The notes below the pieces were generated by a model. It searched no databases. It saw only the letters and a program-made list of their open reading frames with translations, and was not told the DNA's origin. A program made the position numbers and the translations under genes. A DNA stretch of 9,607 bases, from positions 1 through 9,607 of the forward strand of contig JALUZN010000201.1 of assembly GCA_027011835.1 (NCBI GenBank), read 5' to 3'. This document shows, one piece after another, positions 1 to 7,183 of this stretch (positions are counted from its first letter, which is position 1; every line of letters begins with the position of its first letter). This DNA is from Draconibacterium sp. Lineage in GTDB: Bacteria > Bacteroidota > Bacteroidia > Bacteroidales > Prolixibacteraceae.

Positions 1-10
1 GTACAAAATA

Positions 11-41
11 TTTTTATAATCGAACGTAAGATTTACTTTTG
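11..41 (+). promoter_or_regulatory. Candidate Bacteroidota promoter for nhaD
   Basis: TACTTTTG at 34-41 matches the Bacteroidota -7 consensus TAnnTTTG at every fixed position. Nineteen bases upstream (11-14) lies TTTT where the -33 element would be TTTG. Transcription would start near 48, giving a leader of about 30 nt before the ATG at 80. The -7 box is the only strong evidence; the -33 box is imperfect. Confidence 0.45.
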
Positions 42-79
42 CCGTCGATAAATAAATTAATCTTAAAAAATCGAATAGT

Positions 80-1453
80 ATGTTTATTTTAATGGTTGTT
101 ATTTTTGTTCTGGGCTACACAGCTATAGCTTTAGAACATCCGTTGAAAGTCGACAAATCGGCTTCGGCACTAATTCTTGGTTCAGTTATTTGGGTTGTTT
201 ATATGCTGGGAGGCGAGGGTATTTTAAGCCTCGGATTCAGCCCGTCGTGGGCAACATTTTTAGCCAGCCACCCCGATGCACACGGATTGCACGCCGTTCA
301 CGAATTTATTGTGGATCACGAAATTATTCACCACCTTGGCGAAATTAGTGAGATTTTATTCTTCCTGCTTGGTGCAATGACAATTGTGGAAGCAGTTGAC
401 CAACACGAAGGATTTAAAATTATTACCGATAAAATTAAAACAACCAATAAAGTAAAACTTCTTTGGATTCTGAGTATTCTCACCTTCTTTATGTCGGCTT
501 TATTAGATAACCTTACCACTACTATTGTAATGGTTGCTCTTATCCGGAAATTAATTGATGACAAACAAACCCGTTGGTTTTTTGCAAGTATTGTCGTTAT
601 TGCAGCAAATGCAGGAGGGGCGTGGTCGCCAATTGGAGATGTTACAACAATTATGCTTTGGATTGGTGGACAAGTTACAGCGTTGCAAATTATTGAGGGC
701 GTATTATTACCGAGTTTGGCGAACATAATTGTTCCGTTAATTATTCTTTCGTTTACAATGAAAGGCGAAGTAACACGACCGGTTGTTAAGGAGAATGAAA
801 CCGAAATGACAACATCGGGAGAGCGCCTGTTGTTTCTTATAATTGGAGTTGGAGGTTTGTTGTTTGTGCCTGTTTTTAAAACATTCACCCATCTGCCTCC
901 CTATATGGGAATGCTTCTCTCGTTAGGAATTATTTGGGTTGTTGGCGAGATTATTCATAAAAATAAATCGGAAGAGATTAAAAATAAACTTAAAATTACA
1001 GCTGTTCTTCGTAAAGTCGATGTGCCAACCGTTTTCTTTTTCCTTGGAATTCTTACAGCAGTAGCAGCATTGCAATCGGCAGGTCATTTAAGTATCATGT
1101 CGAAATACCTCGACGATAAACTTGGAAACATCTATTTAATCGATTTGGCAATTGGAGTTCTTTCATCAATTGTGGATAATGTTCCGCTTGTTGCCGGCGC
1201 TATGGGAATGTACCCCATTACCGATTTGGGTGTAACAGGTTATGCCGCGCACTTTGTTCAGGATGGAGCATTCTGGGAGTTTCTGGCATACACTGCAGGT
1301 ACAGGAGGTAGTATTTTAATTATTGGCTCGGCTGCCGGTGTTGCCGCAATGGGATTAGAAAAAATCGACTTTATCTGGTATTTGAAAAAAATATCGCTAT
1401 TGGCAGTTGTCGGATATCTTTCGGGAGCAGCTATTTATTATGTGATGACATAG
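80..1453 (+). CDS. nhaD: NhaD-type Na+/H+ antiporter
   Basis: Inner-membrane sodium:proton antiporter of the NhaD family (ArsB/NhaD permease, ion transporter superfamily), expected to expel Na+ in exchange for H+ and so to serve pH and salt homeostasis. The 457-residue length is usual for the family. About a dozen hydrophobic segments are visible. Polar motifs sit inside membrane segments, as expected for an ion path: LDNLTTT at 142-148, SPIGDVTT at 183-190, DNVPLVAG at 366-373, and a Gly/Ser-rich stretch GTGGSILIIGSAAG at 407-420. These form two internally similar Asp-Asn halves (D143/N144 and D366/N367). A loop at 64-85 carries seven histidines. The ATG at 80 gives an N-terminus that enters the first membrane helix at once; a good -7 promoter box lies 39-46 nt upstream. 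The stop codon abuts a foldback repeat. The family assignment is secure; ion specificity is inferred from the family. Confidence 0.93.
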   Translation: MFILMVVIFVLGYTAIALEHPLKVDKSASALILGSVIWVVYMLGGEGILSLGFSPSWATFLASHPDAHGLHAVHEFIVDHEIIHHLGEISEILFFLLGAMTIVEAVDQHEGFKIITDKIKTTNKVKLLWILSILTFFMSALLDNLTTTIVMVALIRKLIDDKQTRWFFASIVVIAANAGGAWSPIGDVTTIMLWIGGQVTALQIIEGVLLPSLANIIVPLIILSFTMKGEVTRPVVKENETEMTTSGERLLFLIIGVGGLLFVPVFKTFTHLPPYMGMLLSLGIIWVVGEIIHKNKSEEIKNKLKITAVLRKVDVPTVFFFLGILTAVAALQSAGHLSIMSKYLDDKLGNIYLIDLAIGVLSSIVDNVPLVAGAMGMYPITDLGVTGYAAHFVQDGAFWEFLAYTAGTGGSILIIGSAAGVAAMGLEKIDFIWYLKKISLLAVVGYLSGAAIYYVMT

Positions 1454-1615
1454 AAGTTGTTTCAAGTTAAAGTGGATTTTCGAGAGGAATATATTGGTTT
1501 TAGTGGCAAAGCTCGGTTTTATTTATGTAGCCAAAGCTACATAAATAAAAATAGCTGAAGACCAATGAAATCAAGATGTTTCTCGCAGATTTTCAATTTG
1601 GCTTTAAACAACTTC
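1453..1615. repeat. 163-nt imperfect foldback (long inverted repeat)
   Basis: The segment reads nearly the same on both strands. The left arm (1453-1531) and the reverse complement of the right arm (1536-1615) both begin GAAGTTGTTT and both end with a perfect 15-bp arm (1517-1531 against 1536-1550) around a CAAA loop. Between these ends the arms agree at roughly two thirds of positions, with small indels. Its first base is the last base of the nhaD stop codon. It could be a MITE-like or decayed mobile element, or a long 3'-end hairpin of the nhaD mRNA. No T-run follows the outer stem, so it is not a classical terminator. Confidence 0.7.
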
Positions 1616-1686
1616 ATTATTAAAAGTTGGTTGTTCATAACTAAACAAGCAGAAAAAAAAGCATTTTAAAATATTACTTATTTTAG

Positions 1687-1724
1687 CGAGGTATAATATT
1701 TGTTATTATACCTCGTTTTTATTT
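1687..1724 (+). terminator. Intrinsic terminator upstream of exbB
   Basis: Perfect 12-bp stem CGAGGTATAATA (1687-1698) with its complement at 1704-1715, loop TTTGT, then TTTTTATTT. It has the form of a rho-independent terminator for transcription coming from nhaD. It ends only 22 nt before the exbB start, leaving no room for a full promoter between them. The exbB promoter must therefore overlap the hairpin or lie upstream, in which case the hairpin would act as an attenuator. A weak -7-like box, AATATTTG at 1695-1702, lies inside the hairpin. Confidence 0.75.
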
Positions 1725-1746
1725 CAAGAAATAAACTAAAATACTC

Positions 1747-2439
1747 ATGTTGAAATTATTATTGATTCAGGCAGGTACGCCAAACGCATTAGACACACTC
1801 GCAACAGAACCCAACGGAATTTCTACAAAGTTTTTCGATATGGCCGTAAAAGGCGGGTGGATTATGATTCCAATAATTGCTCTCTCTTTTATTGCCGTTT
1901 ATATTTTTATCGAACGTTTTCTTGCCATCAGAAAAGCCGGAAAATTTGATTCGAGCCTGCTCGACCAGGTAAAAGTGTACATCACTTCGGGGAAAATTGA
2001 AGAGGCAATCGCACTTTGCCGAAGTAATCCAAATCCTGCAGCGCGAATGATTGAAAAAGGAATAAGCAGAATAGGTCGGCCACTTACCGATGTAAATGCT
2101 GCCATTGAAAACGTAGGAAATCTTGAAATTTCAAAACTCGAAAAAGGGCTGCCTACGCTTGCATCGGTTGCCGGTGGAGCTCCAATGATTGGGTTTCTTG
2201 GAACGGTAATGGGAATGATTCAGGCTTTTTACGATATGTCGGCTGCCGGAAATAATATTGATGTTACATTGCTTTCAACAGGAATTTATCAGGCAATGGT
2301 TACTACAGTTGCCGGACTTATTGTGGGAATTGTTGCCTATTTCGCTTACAATATTTTAGTGGCAAATGTCGAGAAGGTTGTTTTTAAAATGGAAGCAACC
2401 ACCTCGGAATTTATGGATTTACTGAACGAACCTGTTTAA
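1747..2439 (+). CDS. exbB: MotA/TolQ/ExbB family ion channel subunit
   Basis: Inner-membrane channel-forming subunit that, with ExbD, converts the ion gradient into motion of a TonB/TolA-type transducer. The 230 residues show the family's three-helix plan: TM1 about 36-57, a cytoplasmic domain about 60-132, TM2 about 135-161 and TM3 about 178-204. Family motifs are GFLGTVMGMIQAF (149-161) and TTVAGLIVGI (186-195). An ungapped comparison of TM3 with E. coli ExbB (GIAEALLATAIGL, from memory) puts Gln182 where E. coli has the membrane Glu176, and Val196 in place of the helix proline. A 30-residue periplasmic N-terminal extension precedes TM1, common in Bacteroidota. exbD follows after 10 nt, so the two are surely co-transcribed. 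A TolQ role cannot be excluded. Confidence 0.92.
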   Translation: MLKLLLIQAGTPNALDTLATEPNGISTKFFDMAVKGGWIMIPIIALSFIAVYIFIERFLAIRKAGKFDSSLLDQVKVYITSGKIEEAIALCRSNPNPAARMIEKGISRIGRPLTDVNAAIENVGNLEISKLEKGLPTLASVAGGAPMIGFLGTVMGMIQAFYDMSAAGNNIDVTLLSTGIYQAMVTTVAGLIVGIVAYFAYNILVANVEKVVFKMEATTSEFMDLLNEPV

Positions 2440-2449
2440 TTGAACCAAA

Positions 2450-2860
2450 ATGGCACTAAAACGCAGAAACAAAGTAAATGCCGCATTCAGCATGTCGTCG
2501 ATGACCGACATTGTTTTTCTTTTGCTGATTTTCTTTATGGTTACATCGACATTAATTGCACCCAACGCATTGAAGTTATTGTTGCCGCAAAGCAACAATC
2601 AAACTACTGCAAAAGCAATTACTACGGTATCGATAACTGCCGATTTGAAATACTATATTAACGACGACGGAAATCTTAAACGGGTTGCCTTTAACGAAAT
2701 CGAACCTTTCCTTCAAAACAAATTCGGTGTGGGTAACGAGAACATATATATCGCTCTTCATGCCGATAAGAAAGTACCTTGGGAAGAGGTGGTGAAAATT
2801 ATGAATATTGCCCGCCGTAACAAGTATAAAATGATTGCTGCAACCGCACCCGAAAAATAA
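2450..2860 (+). CDS. exbD: ExbD/TolR family biopolymer transport protein
   Basis: Partner of the preceding ExbB-like protein; it supplies the membrane aspartate that takes up and releases the driving ion. The 136 residues fit the family: a short basic cytoplasmic tail (residues 1-9), a single membrane helix about 17-36, and a periplasmic domain to the end. Asp20 in SMTDIVFLLL corresponds to the essential Asp25 of E. coli ExbD, so the motor residue is present. LKLLLPQ at 41-47 resembles the conserved Leu-Pro segment just after the helix. The C-terminal part contains HADKKVPWEEVVKIM (104-118), typical of the family. The ATG is preceded by AACCAAA rather than a Shine-Dalgarno sequence. The stop codon is directly followed by the ATG of the next gene, with no spacer. 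Confidence 0.92.
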   Translation: MALKRRNKVNAAFSMSSMTDIVFLLLIFFMVTSTLIAPNALKLLLPQSNNQTTAKAITTVSITADLKYYINDDGNLKRVAFNEIEPFLQNKFGVGNENIYIALHADKKVPWEEVVKIMNIARRNKYKMIAATAPEK

Positions 2861-3892
2861 ATGGACAATCGAAAGGAACATAGAAAGGGAATTATCGGGA
2901 CAATTATATTTCATCTAATTGTTCTGCTTTTACTTCTATTCCTTGGATTTTTTACCCCGCTGCCACTTCCCGGAGAAGAAGGAATTTTAGTGAATTTCGG
3001 AAATAGCAAAAACGGATTTGGAAACAGTGAGCCTAGTCGGGCAAACCGCAAACCGAAGCCGGTAAAAACAAAAAAGAAAGAACAACCTAAACCCAAACAA
3101 AAGAAAGTTGTTCCAAAGGCAACAACTCCACCGCCGGCAGCTAAACCAAAGCCAAAACCTGCCAAAGAAGTAGCTATGACACAAGACTTCGAAAAAACAG
3201 CGGCCATTGACGCTGCTGAAAAAAAGAAGCGCGAGGAGGAGAAAAAACGGCAGGAGAAAATTAATAAGGAGCGGCAACAAAAAAAACTGGAAGAAGAGCG
3301 CATACGAAAAGAGGAGATAGAAAAAGAGCGTAAAAAGCAGGAAGAACTTGAACGAAAACGAAAGCAGGAAGAAGAACAAAAAGCCCGTGAAGAGGCAGAG
3401 CGGAAAAAACGTGAAGAAGAACAGCGAAAAATTGATGAGATAAATTCGCGAACTCAAAGTGCTTTTGCCAACAAAGGTACGGGAAGTGGAGGTAAAGGAA
3501 GTAACAATGGTAAAAGTCAGGGAGTTACATTTCCCGGTGGTAATCAAGGCGAAAAAACCGGCGATGCAAATGCAAAAAACTATGGCCAGGGTGGAAGTGG
3601 AAACGGAAATCAAGGGGCGGGAATTTCATTCAGTCTCGAAGGTCGTTCGGCAATTTCGTTGCCAAAACCCAAGTACCCCGGCGACGATGCCGGTGTGGTT
3701 ATTGTTAGTGTTAAGGTCGATAAAAATGGTAAAGTTACCAATGCCGAACCGGGAGCACGTGGAACAACAATTATGAATCAAAAATTCTGGAACGAAGCAA
3801 AACAGGCAGCACTGAAAGCAAAGTTTAATATGAGCCAAAATGCTCCTGCATTTCAACAAGGAACAATTACCTATCGGTTTGTTCTCGACTAA
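2861..3892 (+). CDS. TonB/TolA-like energy transducer with charged coiled coil
   Basis: Periplasm-spanning transducer likely driven by the ExbB/ExbD pair encoded just upstream. Domains in order: cytoplasmic basic N-tail (1-10); one membrane helix about 11-31 with Thr14 and His18, matching the S/TxxxH spacing of the TonB and TolA anchor helix; a Pro/Lys-rich stretch (62-102), TonB-like; a very highly charged Glu/Lys/Arg helix (about 117-195), TolA-like; a Gly/Asn/Ser linker (205-254); and a TonB-type C-terminal domain (about 260-343) with PKPKYP, VVIVSVKVDKNGKV and a final ITYRFVLD strand. The YP-to-strand interval (273-279) is shorter than in E. coli TonB, suggesting that the first short helix is missing. 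Outer-membrane partners are not in the window, so TonB and TolA roles cannot be told apart. Confidence 0.88.
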   Translation: MDNRKEHRKGIIGTIIFHLIVLLLLLFLGFFTPLPLPGEEGILVNFGNSKNGFGNSEPSRANRKPKPVKTKKKEQPKPKQKKVVPKATTPPPAAKPKPKPAKEVAMTQDFEKTAAIDAAEKKKREEEKKRQEKINKERQQKKLEEERIRKEEIEKERKKQEELERKRKQEEEQKAREEAERKKREEEQRKIDEINSRTQSAFANKGTGSGGKGSNNGKSQGVTFPGGNQGEKTGDANAKNYGQGGSGNGNQGAGISFSLEGRSAISLPKPKYPGDDAGVVIVSVKVDKNGKVTNAEPGARGTTIMNQKFWNEAKQAALKAKFNMSQNAPAFQQGTITYRFVLD

Positions 3893-3960
3893 ATAAAAAA
3901 CAGGAATTGTAGCTGAAAACGGGAAGTTTAGAAACGTAATATCTACAGCAGAAAACTTTG

Positions 3961-3991
3961 TTTGATACAAATTAAAAGTTCGCTATTTTTT
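3961..3991 (+). promoter_or_regulatory. Candidate promoter for the sulfatase gene
   Basis: TTTG at 3961-3964, a 19-nt spacer, and TATTTTTT at 3984-3991 (seven of eight bases of the TAnnTTTG pattern). The spacing is exactly that of Bacteroidota housekeeping promoters. The start would fall near 3998, giving an 80-90 nt leader. No terminator is evident between the transducer stop (3892) and this site, so read-through from the operon is also possible. Confidence 0.5.
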
Positions 3992-4081
3992 AATTATAAC
4001 ATTAAAAGTAGTGATAGGTAACTATATTCGTTCAATTACCGGAATTAGCAGAATGCTTTAACGAACTTTAATCTTTTAAAA

Positions 4082-5656
4082 ATGAAAACTTTAAATGTCG
4101 TCTTGGTAGTAGTTTTGTTCGCATTAATAGGCTGTAATCGTCATAAGGAGACAAAAACAGAAAAACCAAATATTGTTTTTATTCTTGCCGACGATTTGGG
4201 GTATGGCGATGTTTCGTGTTTTAACGAGAATTCGAAAATTAAAACTCCAAATATCGACGGGCTTGCTGAAAAAGGGGTAATGTTTACCGATGCACACACC
4301 AGCTCAGCGGTTTGCACGCCAACCCGGTATGGAATTTTAACCGGTCGATACAACTGGCGTTCAACGTTAAAAAGAGGCGTGTTGAGTGGCTACAGTAAAG
4401 CATTAATTGCAAAAGACCGGAAAACAATTGCCGGCTTTTTGCACGAAAACGGGTACGTAACTGCAGGTTTTGGTAAGTGGCATTTGGGGTGGGACTGGGC
4501 TCCAAACGATTCAACCGATGGAGGGATGAACGTTAAAGATCCGTCGTCGGCGCCTTTCGATGCTTCGCTATATCGAGTCGATTTCTCGAAGAAAGTGGAA
4601 AATAGTCCGGTTACTCGCGGATTCGATTATTTCTTTGGGTTTTGCGGCTCGTTGGATATGGCTCCGTATGTTTGGCTCGAAAACGATAAACCTACAATGG
4701 TTCCTACCAAAAGCACGGTAAATAAAGGGAAACAGTCGTGGTGGCGTGAAGGCCCCACGTCTGACGATTTTATTCACGAGCAGGTGTTACCAACAATTAC
4801 AACAAAAACAGTCGATTTTATACGCGATAATGCCAATGGCGACAAACCCTTTTTTATTTATATGGCGCTTTCGGCACCACATACACCTATTTTGCCAACC
4901 AAAGAATTTCAGGGGATAAGTGGCCTCGATAATCCGTATGCCGATTTTGTTGTTATGGTCGATTGGGTTGTCGGCGAGGTGCGAAAAGCATTGGAAGAAA
5001 AGGGGATTACCGAAAATACGGTATTGATTTTTACCAGCGATAACGGCTGTTCGCCACAGGCCGGTTTCGAACAACTTATTTCGAAAGGACACAATCCGAG
5101 TTATGTTTTTCGAGGGCACAAAGCCGATATTTTTGAGGGCGGCCATCATGTTCCGTATATTGTTAGCTGGCCGCAAAAAGTGAAGCCGGGGAAGAGCAAT
5201 CAACTTTTATGCACAACCGATTTATTTGCATCTGTAGCCGATATTTTAAATGTTAAATACAACGATAATGTGGCCGAGGACAGCTATAGTTTTTTACCTG
5301 CACTGAAACTAAAATCGAATGCCGAAATACGAAAGAGTATTGTACACCACTCGATTAACGGCTCGTTTGCCTACCGGAAAGAGAATTGGAAAGCTATATT
5401 TTGTCCCGGGTCGGGAGGGTGGAGTGCCCCGCAACCAAATTCAGAAGGAATAGAAAATCTCCCAAAAGTTCAACTTTATAATCTGTCCGATGATATTGGA
5501 GAAACTACCAATTTACAAGCCGAACATACCGGCATTGTTGAGCAATACAGAAAAGAGCTGGCTGAAATAGTTACGGAAGGAAGGAGTACCAAAGGAAAAC
5601 CCCAAAAAAATGACGGGCCTCAAAAATGGAAGCAATTAAAGTGGATGGACGAATAG
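4082..5656 (+). CDS. Formylglycine-dependent sulfatase, lipoprotein
   Basis: Type I sulfatase (arylsulfatase A-like, alkaline phosphatase superfamily) that hydrolyses sulfate esters. The N-terminus is a lipoprotein signal with lipobox LIGC and Cys18 as the lipidation site. The residues after Cys18 (NRHKETK) show no clear acidic surface-export signal, so a periplasmic location is more likely. Active-site features in order: Asp37/Asp38 (metal), CTPTR at 78-82 with Cys78 converted to formylglycine and Arg82, GKWHLG at 131-136 (Lys132, His134), HTP with His267, SDNG at 319-322 (metal Asp320/Asn321), and Lys346 before FEGG. All expected catalytic residues are present, and 524 residues is a normal length. 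The substrate cannot be read from sequence. No maturation enzyme or glycoside hydrolase is in the window, so maturation must come from elsewhere. Probably monocistronic; a stem-loop repeat begins 20 nt after the stop. Confidence 0.93.
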   Translation: MKTLNVVLVVVLFALIGCNRHKETKTEKPNIVFILADDLGYGDVSCFNENSKIKTPNIDGLAEKGVMFTDAHTSSAVCTPTRYGILTGRYNWRSTLKRGVLSGYSKALIAKDRKTIAGFLHENGYVTAGFGKWHLGWDWAPNDSTDGGMNVKDPSSAPFDASLYRVDFSKKVENSPVTRGFDYFFGFCGSLDMAPYVWLENDKPTMVPTKSTVNKGKQSWWREGPTSDDFIHEQVLPTITTKTVDFIRDNANGDKPFFIYMALSAPHTPILPTKEFQGISGLDNPYADFVVMVDWVVGEVRKALEEKGITENTVLIFTSDNGCSPQAGFEQLISKGHNPSYVFRGHKADIFEGGHHVPYIVSWPQKVKPGKSNQLLCTTDLFASVADILNVKYNDNVAEDSYSFLPALKLKSNAEIRKSIVHHSINGSFAYRKENWKAIFCPGSGGWSAPQPNSEGIENLPKVQLYNLSDDIGETTNLQAEHTGIVEQYRKELAEIVTEGRSTKGKPQKNDGPQKWKQLKWMDE

Positions 5657-5675
5657 GAGCTGCTGAAAAATAGTA

Positions 5676-5762
5676 TATCCCTAAAACATGGTGTGAGTTC
5701 CCGGCAAGAGCTATCTCTAAATATTAACCAACTGCAATTTGCCAAAAAACTCACGTCGTGAC
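5676..5762 (+). repeat. Copy 1 (short, 87 nt) of the TATCYCTAA stem-loop repeat
   Basis: This matches the first ~90 nt of two longer copies at 8770 and 9231: it starts TATCCCTAA, contains GGTGTGAGTTCCCGG and TTAACCAACTGCAATTTGC, and ends ACTCACGTCGTGAC. The ends pair as a stem (CATGGTGTGAGTT at 5687-5699 with AACTCACGTCGTG at 5748-5760), including three G-T pairs. After 5762 only weak resemblance to the long copies remains, so this copy is truncated or the stem-loop is the minimal unit. Same orientation as the other two. Confidence 0.75.
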
Positions 5763-6064
5763 TTGTTAAGCATCAGATAATGAGAAGTATGTATCCGGCT
5801 GTGGTTCGGGTGTGGACATGAGCTTTACCAAAAAACGAAAAAAACTAAGCGAACATTTGTTTGTATGTAGTATATTATTTAGTTTTAATCAACTTTAACT
5901 ACAACCACCTAATTGATTTTTTTTTTTGACAGAAGTTTTGATAGATATACATTATTCAATTTTACAGAACTAAAATATGTAAGCTCCTATTATACAAGCA
6001 GTGTTGGTATGTGCTAATAATGGCTAGAGATTAAATCGTTTCAAAAAAGAAATTTGTAAAAAAT
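5763..6064 (+). promoter_or_regulatory. Gene-free stretch with weak promoter candidates
   Basis: No open frame of note is seen. Two weak promoter candidates for the 6065 gene exist: TTTG at 5856-5859, a 20-nt spacer and TAGTTTTA at 5880-5887; and TTTG at 5925-5928, a 19-nt spacer and TACATTAT at 5948-5955. Either would leave a leader of roughly 100-170 nt. A run of thymines at 5917-5927 is the only other striking feature. Confidence 0.3.
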
Positions 6065-7144
6065 ATGAACTTTTTAATTTTTGAAAAAACAAAGTGCCGG
6101 TTTTTAATTATTATGCTCGTTTTGTCAATGGTGGTCATGTTTTTTCTAAATTTTTATATTGCATACGAAGCTATACAATATTTAAAAAAACCGGACCTGG
6201 GAATGGGACTGATTGTTGTTGTCTTTGGCGTTTTTGCTGCCTACCTCTTTGTTATTCCACTTACATCATTTACCATATTATCGATAAGATGGGTGCGGTA
6301 CGACAAAAAAAATAAATTTATTGTTCCTGTATTTTTGGGTGTTTCCGGAGTACTGGCAGGGTTAATTTTATCGAATGCTTTCGATTATTGGATGCTTATT
6401 GTTGCATTTAGTGCGCTTTTGCTTTTTTCATGTTTTCTCTGCGACCGGATAAAAGACCAACCTGTTCAGATAAACGATACTCACCGGATTGCCACAAAAG
6501 TGATGGAAGAAAAAAGCGGCGCGACAAAGAACGATACCGGACTAGATAAGAGTAAAACCGTACCCGGAGAAGAGGTAGAAGATTTAACGGGAGGCACATT
6601 TAATAAAGTAAAAGCCATTCAAATTGTTGGGTTAGTCGTGTTGTTGCCTGTGATGGCAGGATTTTCTATTAGTCCCTATATTCAGGTATTTATAAAAGTG
6701 CCTGTTTTATTGGCTTTCGGGTTGCATTTTTGGGTTACTGTTGCATTTCTTAAAAAAAACGGCCGGGCATTAAAAATTAAATACATTGTAAATTTTGGTT
6801 TTCTTGGAATTACCATTATCTTATTTTTGGTATTTTTAATTGCTAAAGGTATTTCGTTTACCAGTGGTTCGTTGGCAGTCTTCTTTTCCTTTATACTGTT
6901 AATTGCAGTTATTGTTTATCAGGCATTTAGTTATAAAAAAATAAAACAGTCGTCGCTGTTTAAAATGCTGATTATTGGAGTTGTCGGAGCAGGATTGTTG
7001 CAGGTAACTTATTTTTCGGGAAAAGTTGACCGTGGTGTTAAGAAAATTGCCTTTCCCGAAATAAATGATTTTGCGTTTAAAAAATTACAATTTTTTGAAG
7101 TCGGAATAGACGACATCAAATTAACAGATAGAATATTTTATTAA
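6065..7144 (+). CDS. Nine-helix membrane protein of unknown family
   Basis: I do not recognise a family. The 359 residues form two hydrophobic blocks: four predicted membrane segments (about 13-34, 47-73, 85-104, 107-126), a hydrophilic linker (about 127-182) rich in Lys, Glu, Asp and Thr, and five more segments (about 184-201, 206-229, 239-260, 266-289, 300-317). A soluble tail of about 42 residues follows, ending DDIKLTDRIFY. No catalytic or transport motif is evident, and there is no signal peptide distinct from the first helix. The ATG at 6065 places three lysines just before the first helix; later in-frame ATGs (Met17, Met22) fall inside it and are less likely. The next gene starts 39 nt after the stop with no terminator between, so the two may share a transcript. 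It could be a transporter remnant or a sensor without recognisable output. Confidence 0.75.
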   Translation: MNFLIFEKTKCRFLIIMLVLSMVVMFFLNFYIAYEAIQYLKKPDLGMGLIVVVFGVFAAYLFVIPLTSFTILSIRWVRYDKKNKFIVPVFLGVSGVLAGLILSNAFDYWMLIVAFSALLLFSCFLCDRIKDQPVQINDTHRIATKVMEEKSGATKNDTGLDKSKTVPGEEVEDLTGGTFNKVKAIQIVGLVVLLPVMAGFSISPYIQVFIKVPVLLAFGLHFWVTVAFLKKNGRALKIKYIVNFGFLGITIILFLVFLIAKGISFTSGSLAVFFSFILLIAVIVYQAFSYKKIKQSSLFKMLIIGVVGAGLLQVTYFSGKVDRGVKKIAFPEINDFAFKKLQFFEVGIDDIKLTDRIFY

Positions 7145-7183
7145 AGTTTAAATAATTTTTATAAACCCTTTTAATTTTTGATT

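Noticed and set aside
328..888. 186-codon open frame on the - strand inside nhaD
   Set aside because: It lies wholly within a securely identified membrane-protein gene on the + strand and has no recognisable domain; a shadow frame.
2440..2661. 73-codon + strand frame starting right after exbB
   Set aside because: It overlaps the well-supported exbD in another frame and lacks any family signature.
2987..3613. 208-codon - strand frame across the transducer gene
   Set aside because: Its Phe/Leu-rich product is the complement of Lys/Glu codon runs in the charged helix; low-complexity shadow.
3957..3970. Hairpin TTTGT/ACAAA as terminator of the exb operon
   Set aside because: The stem is only five pairs, AT-rich, and not followed by a T-run.
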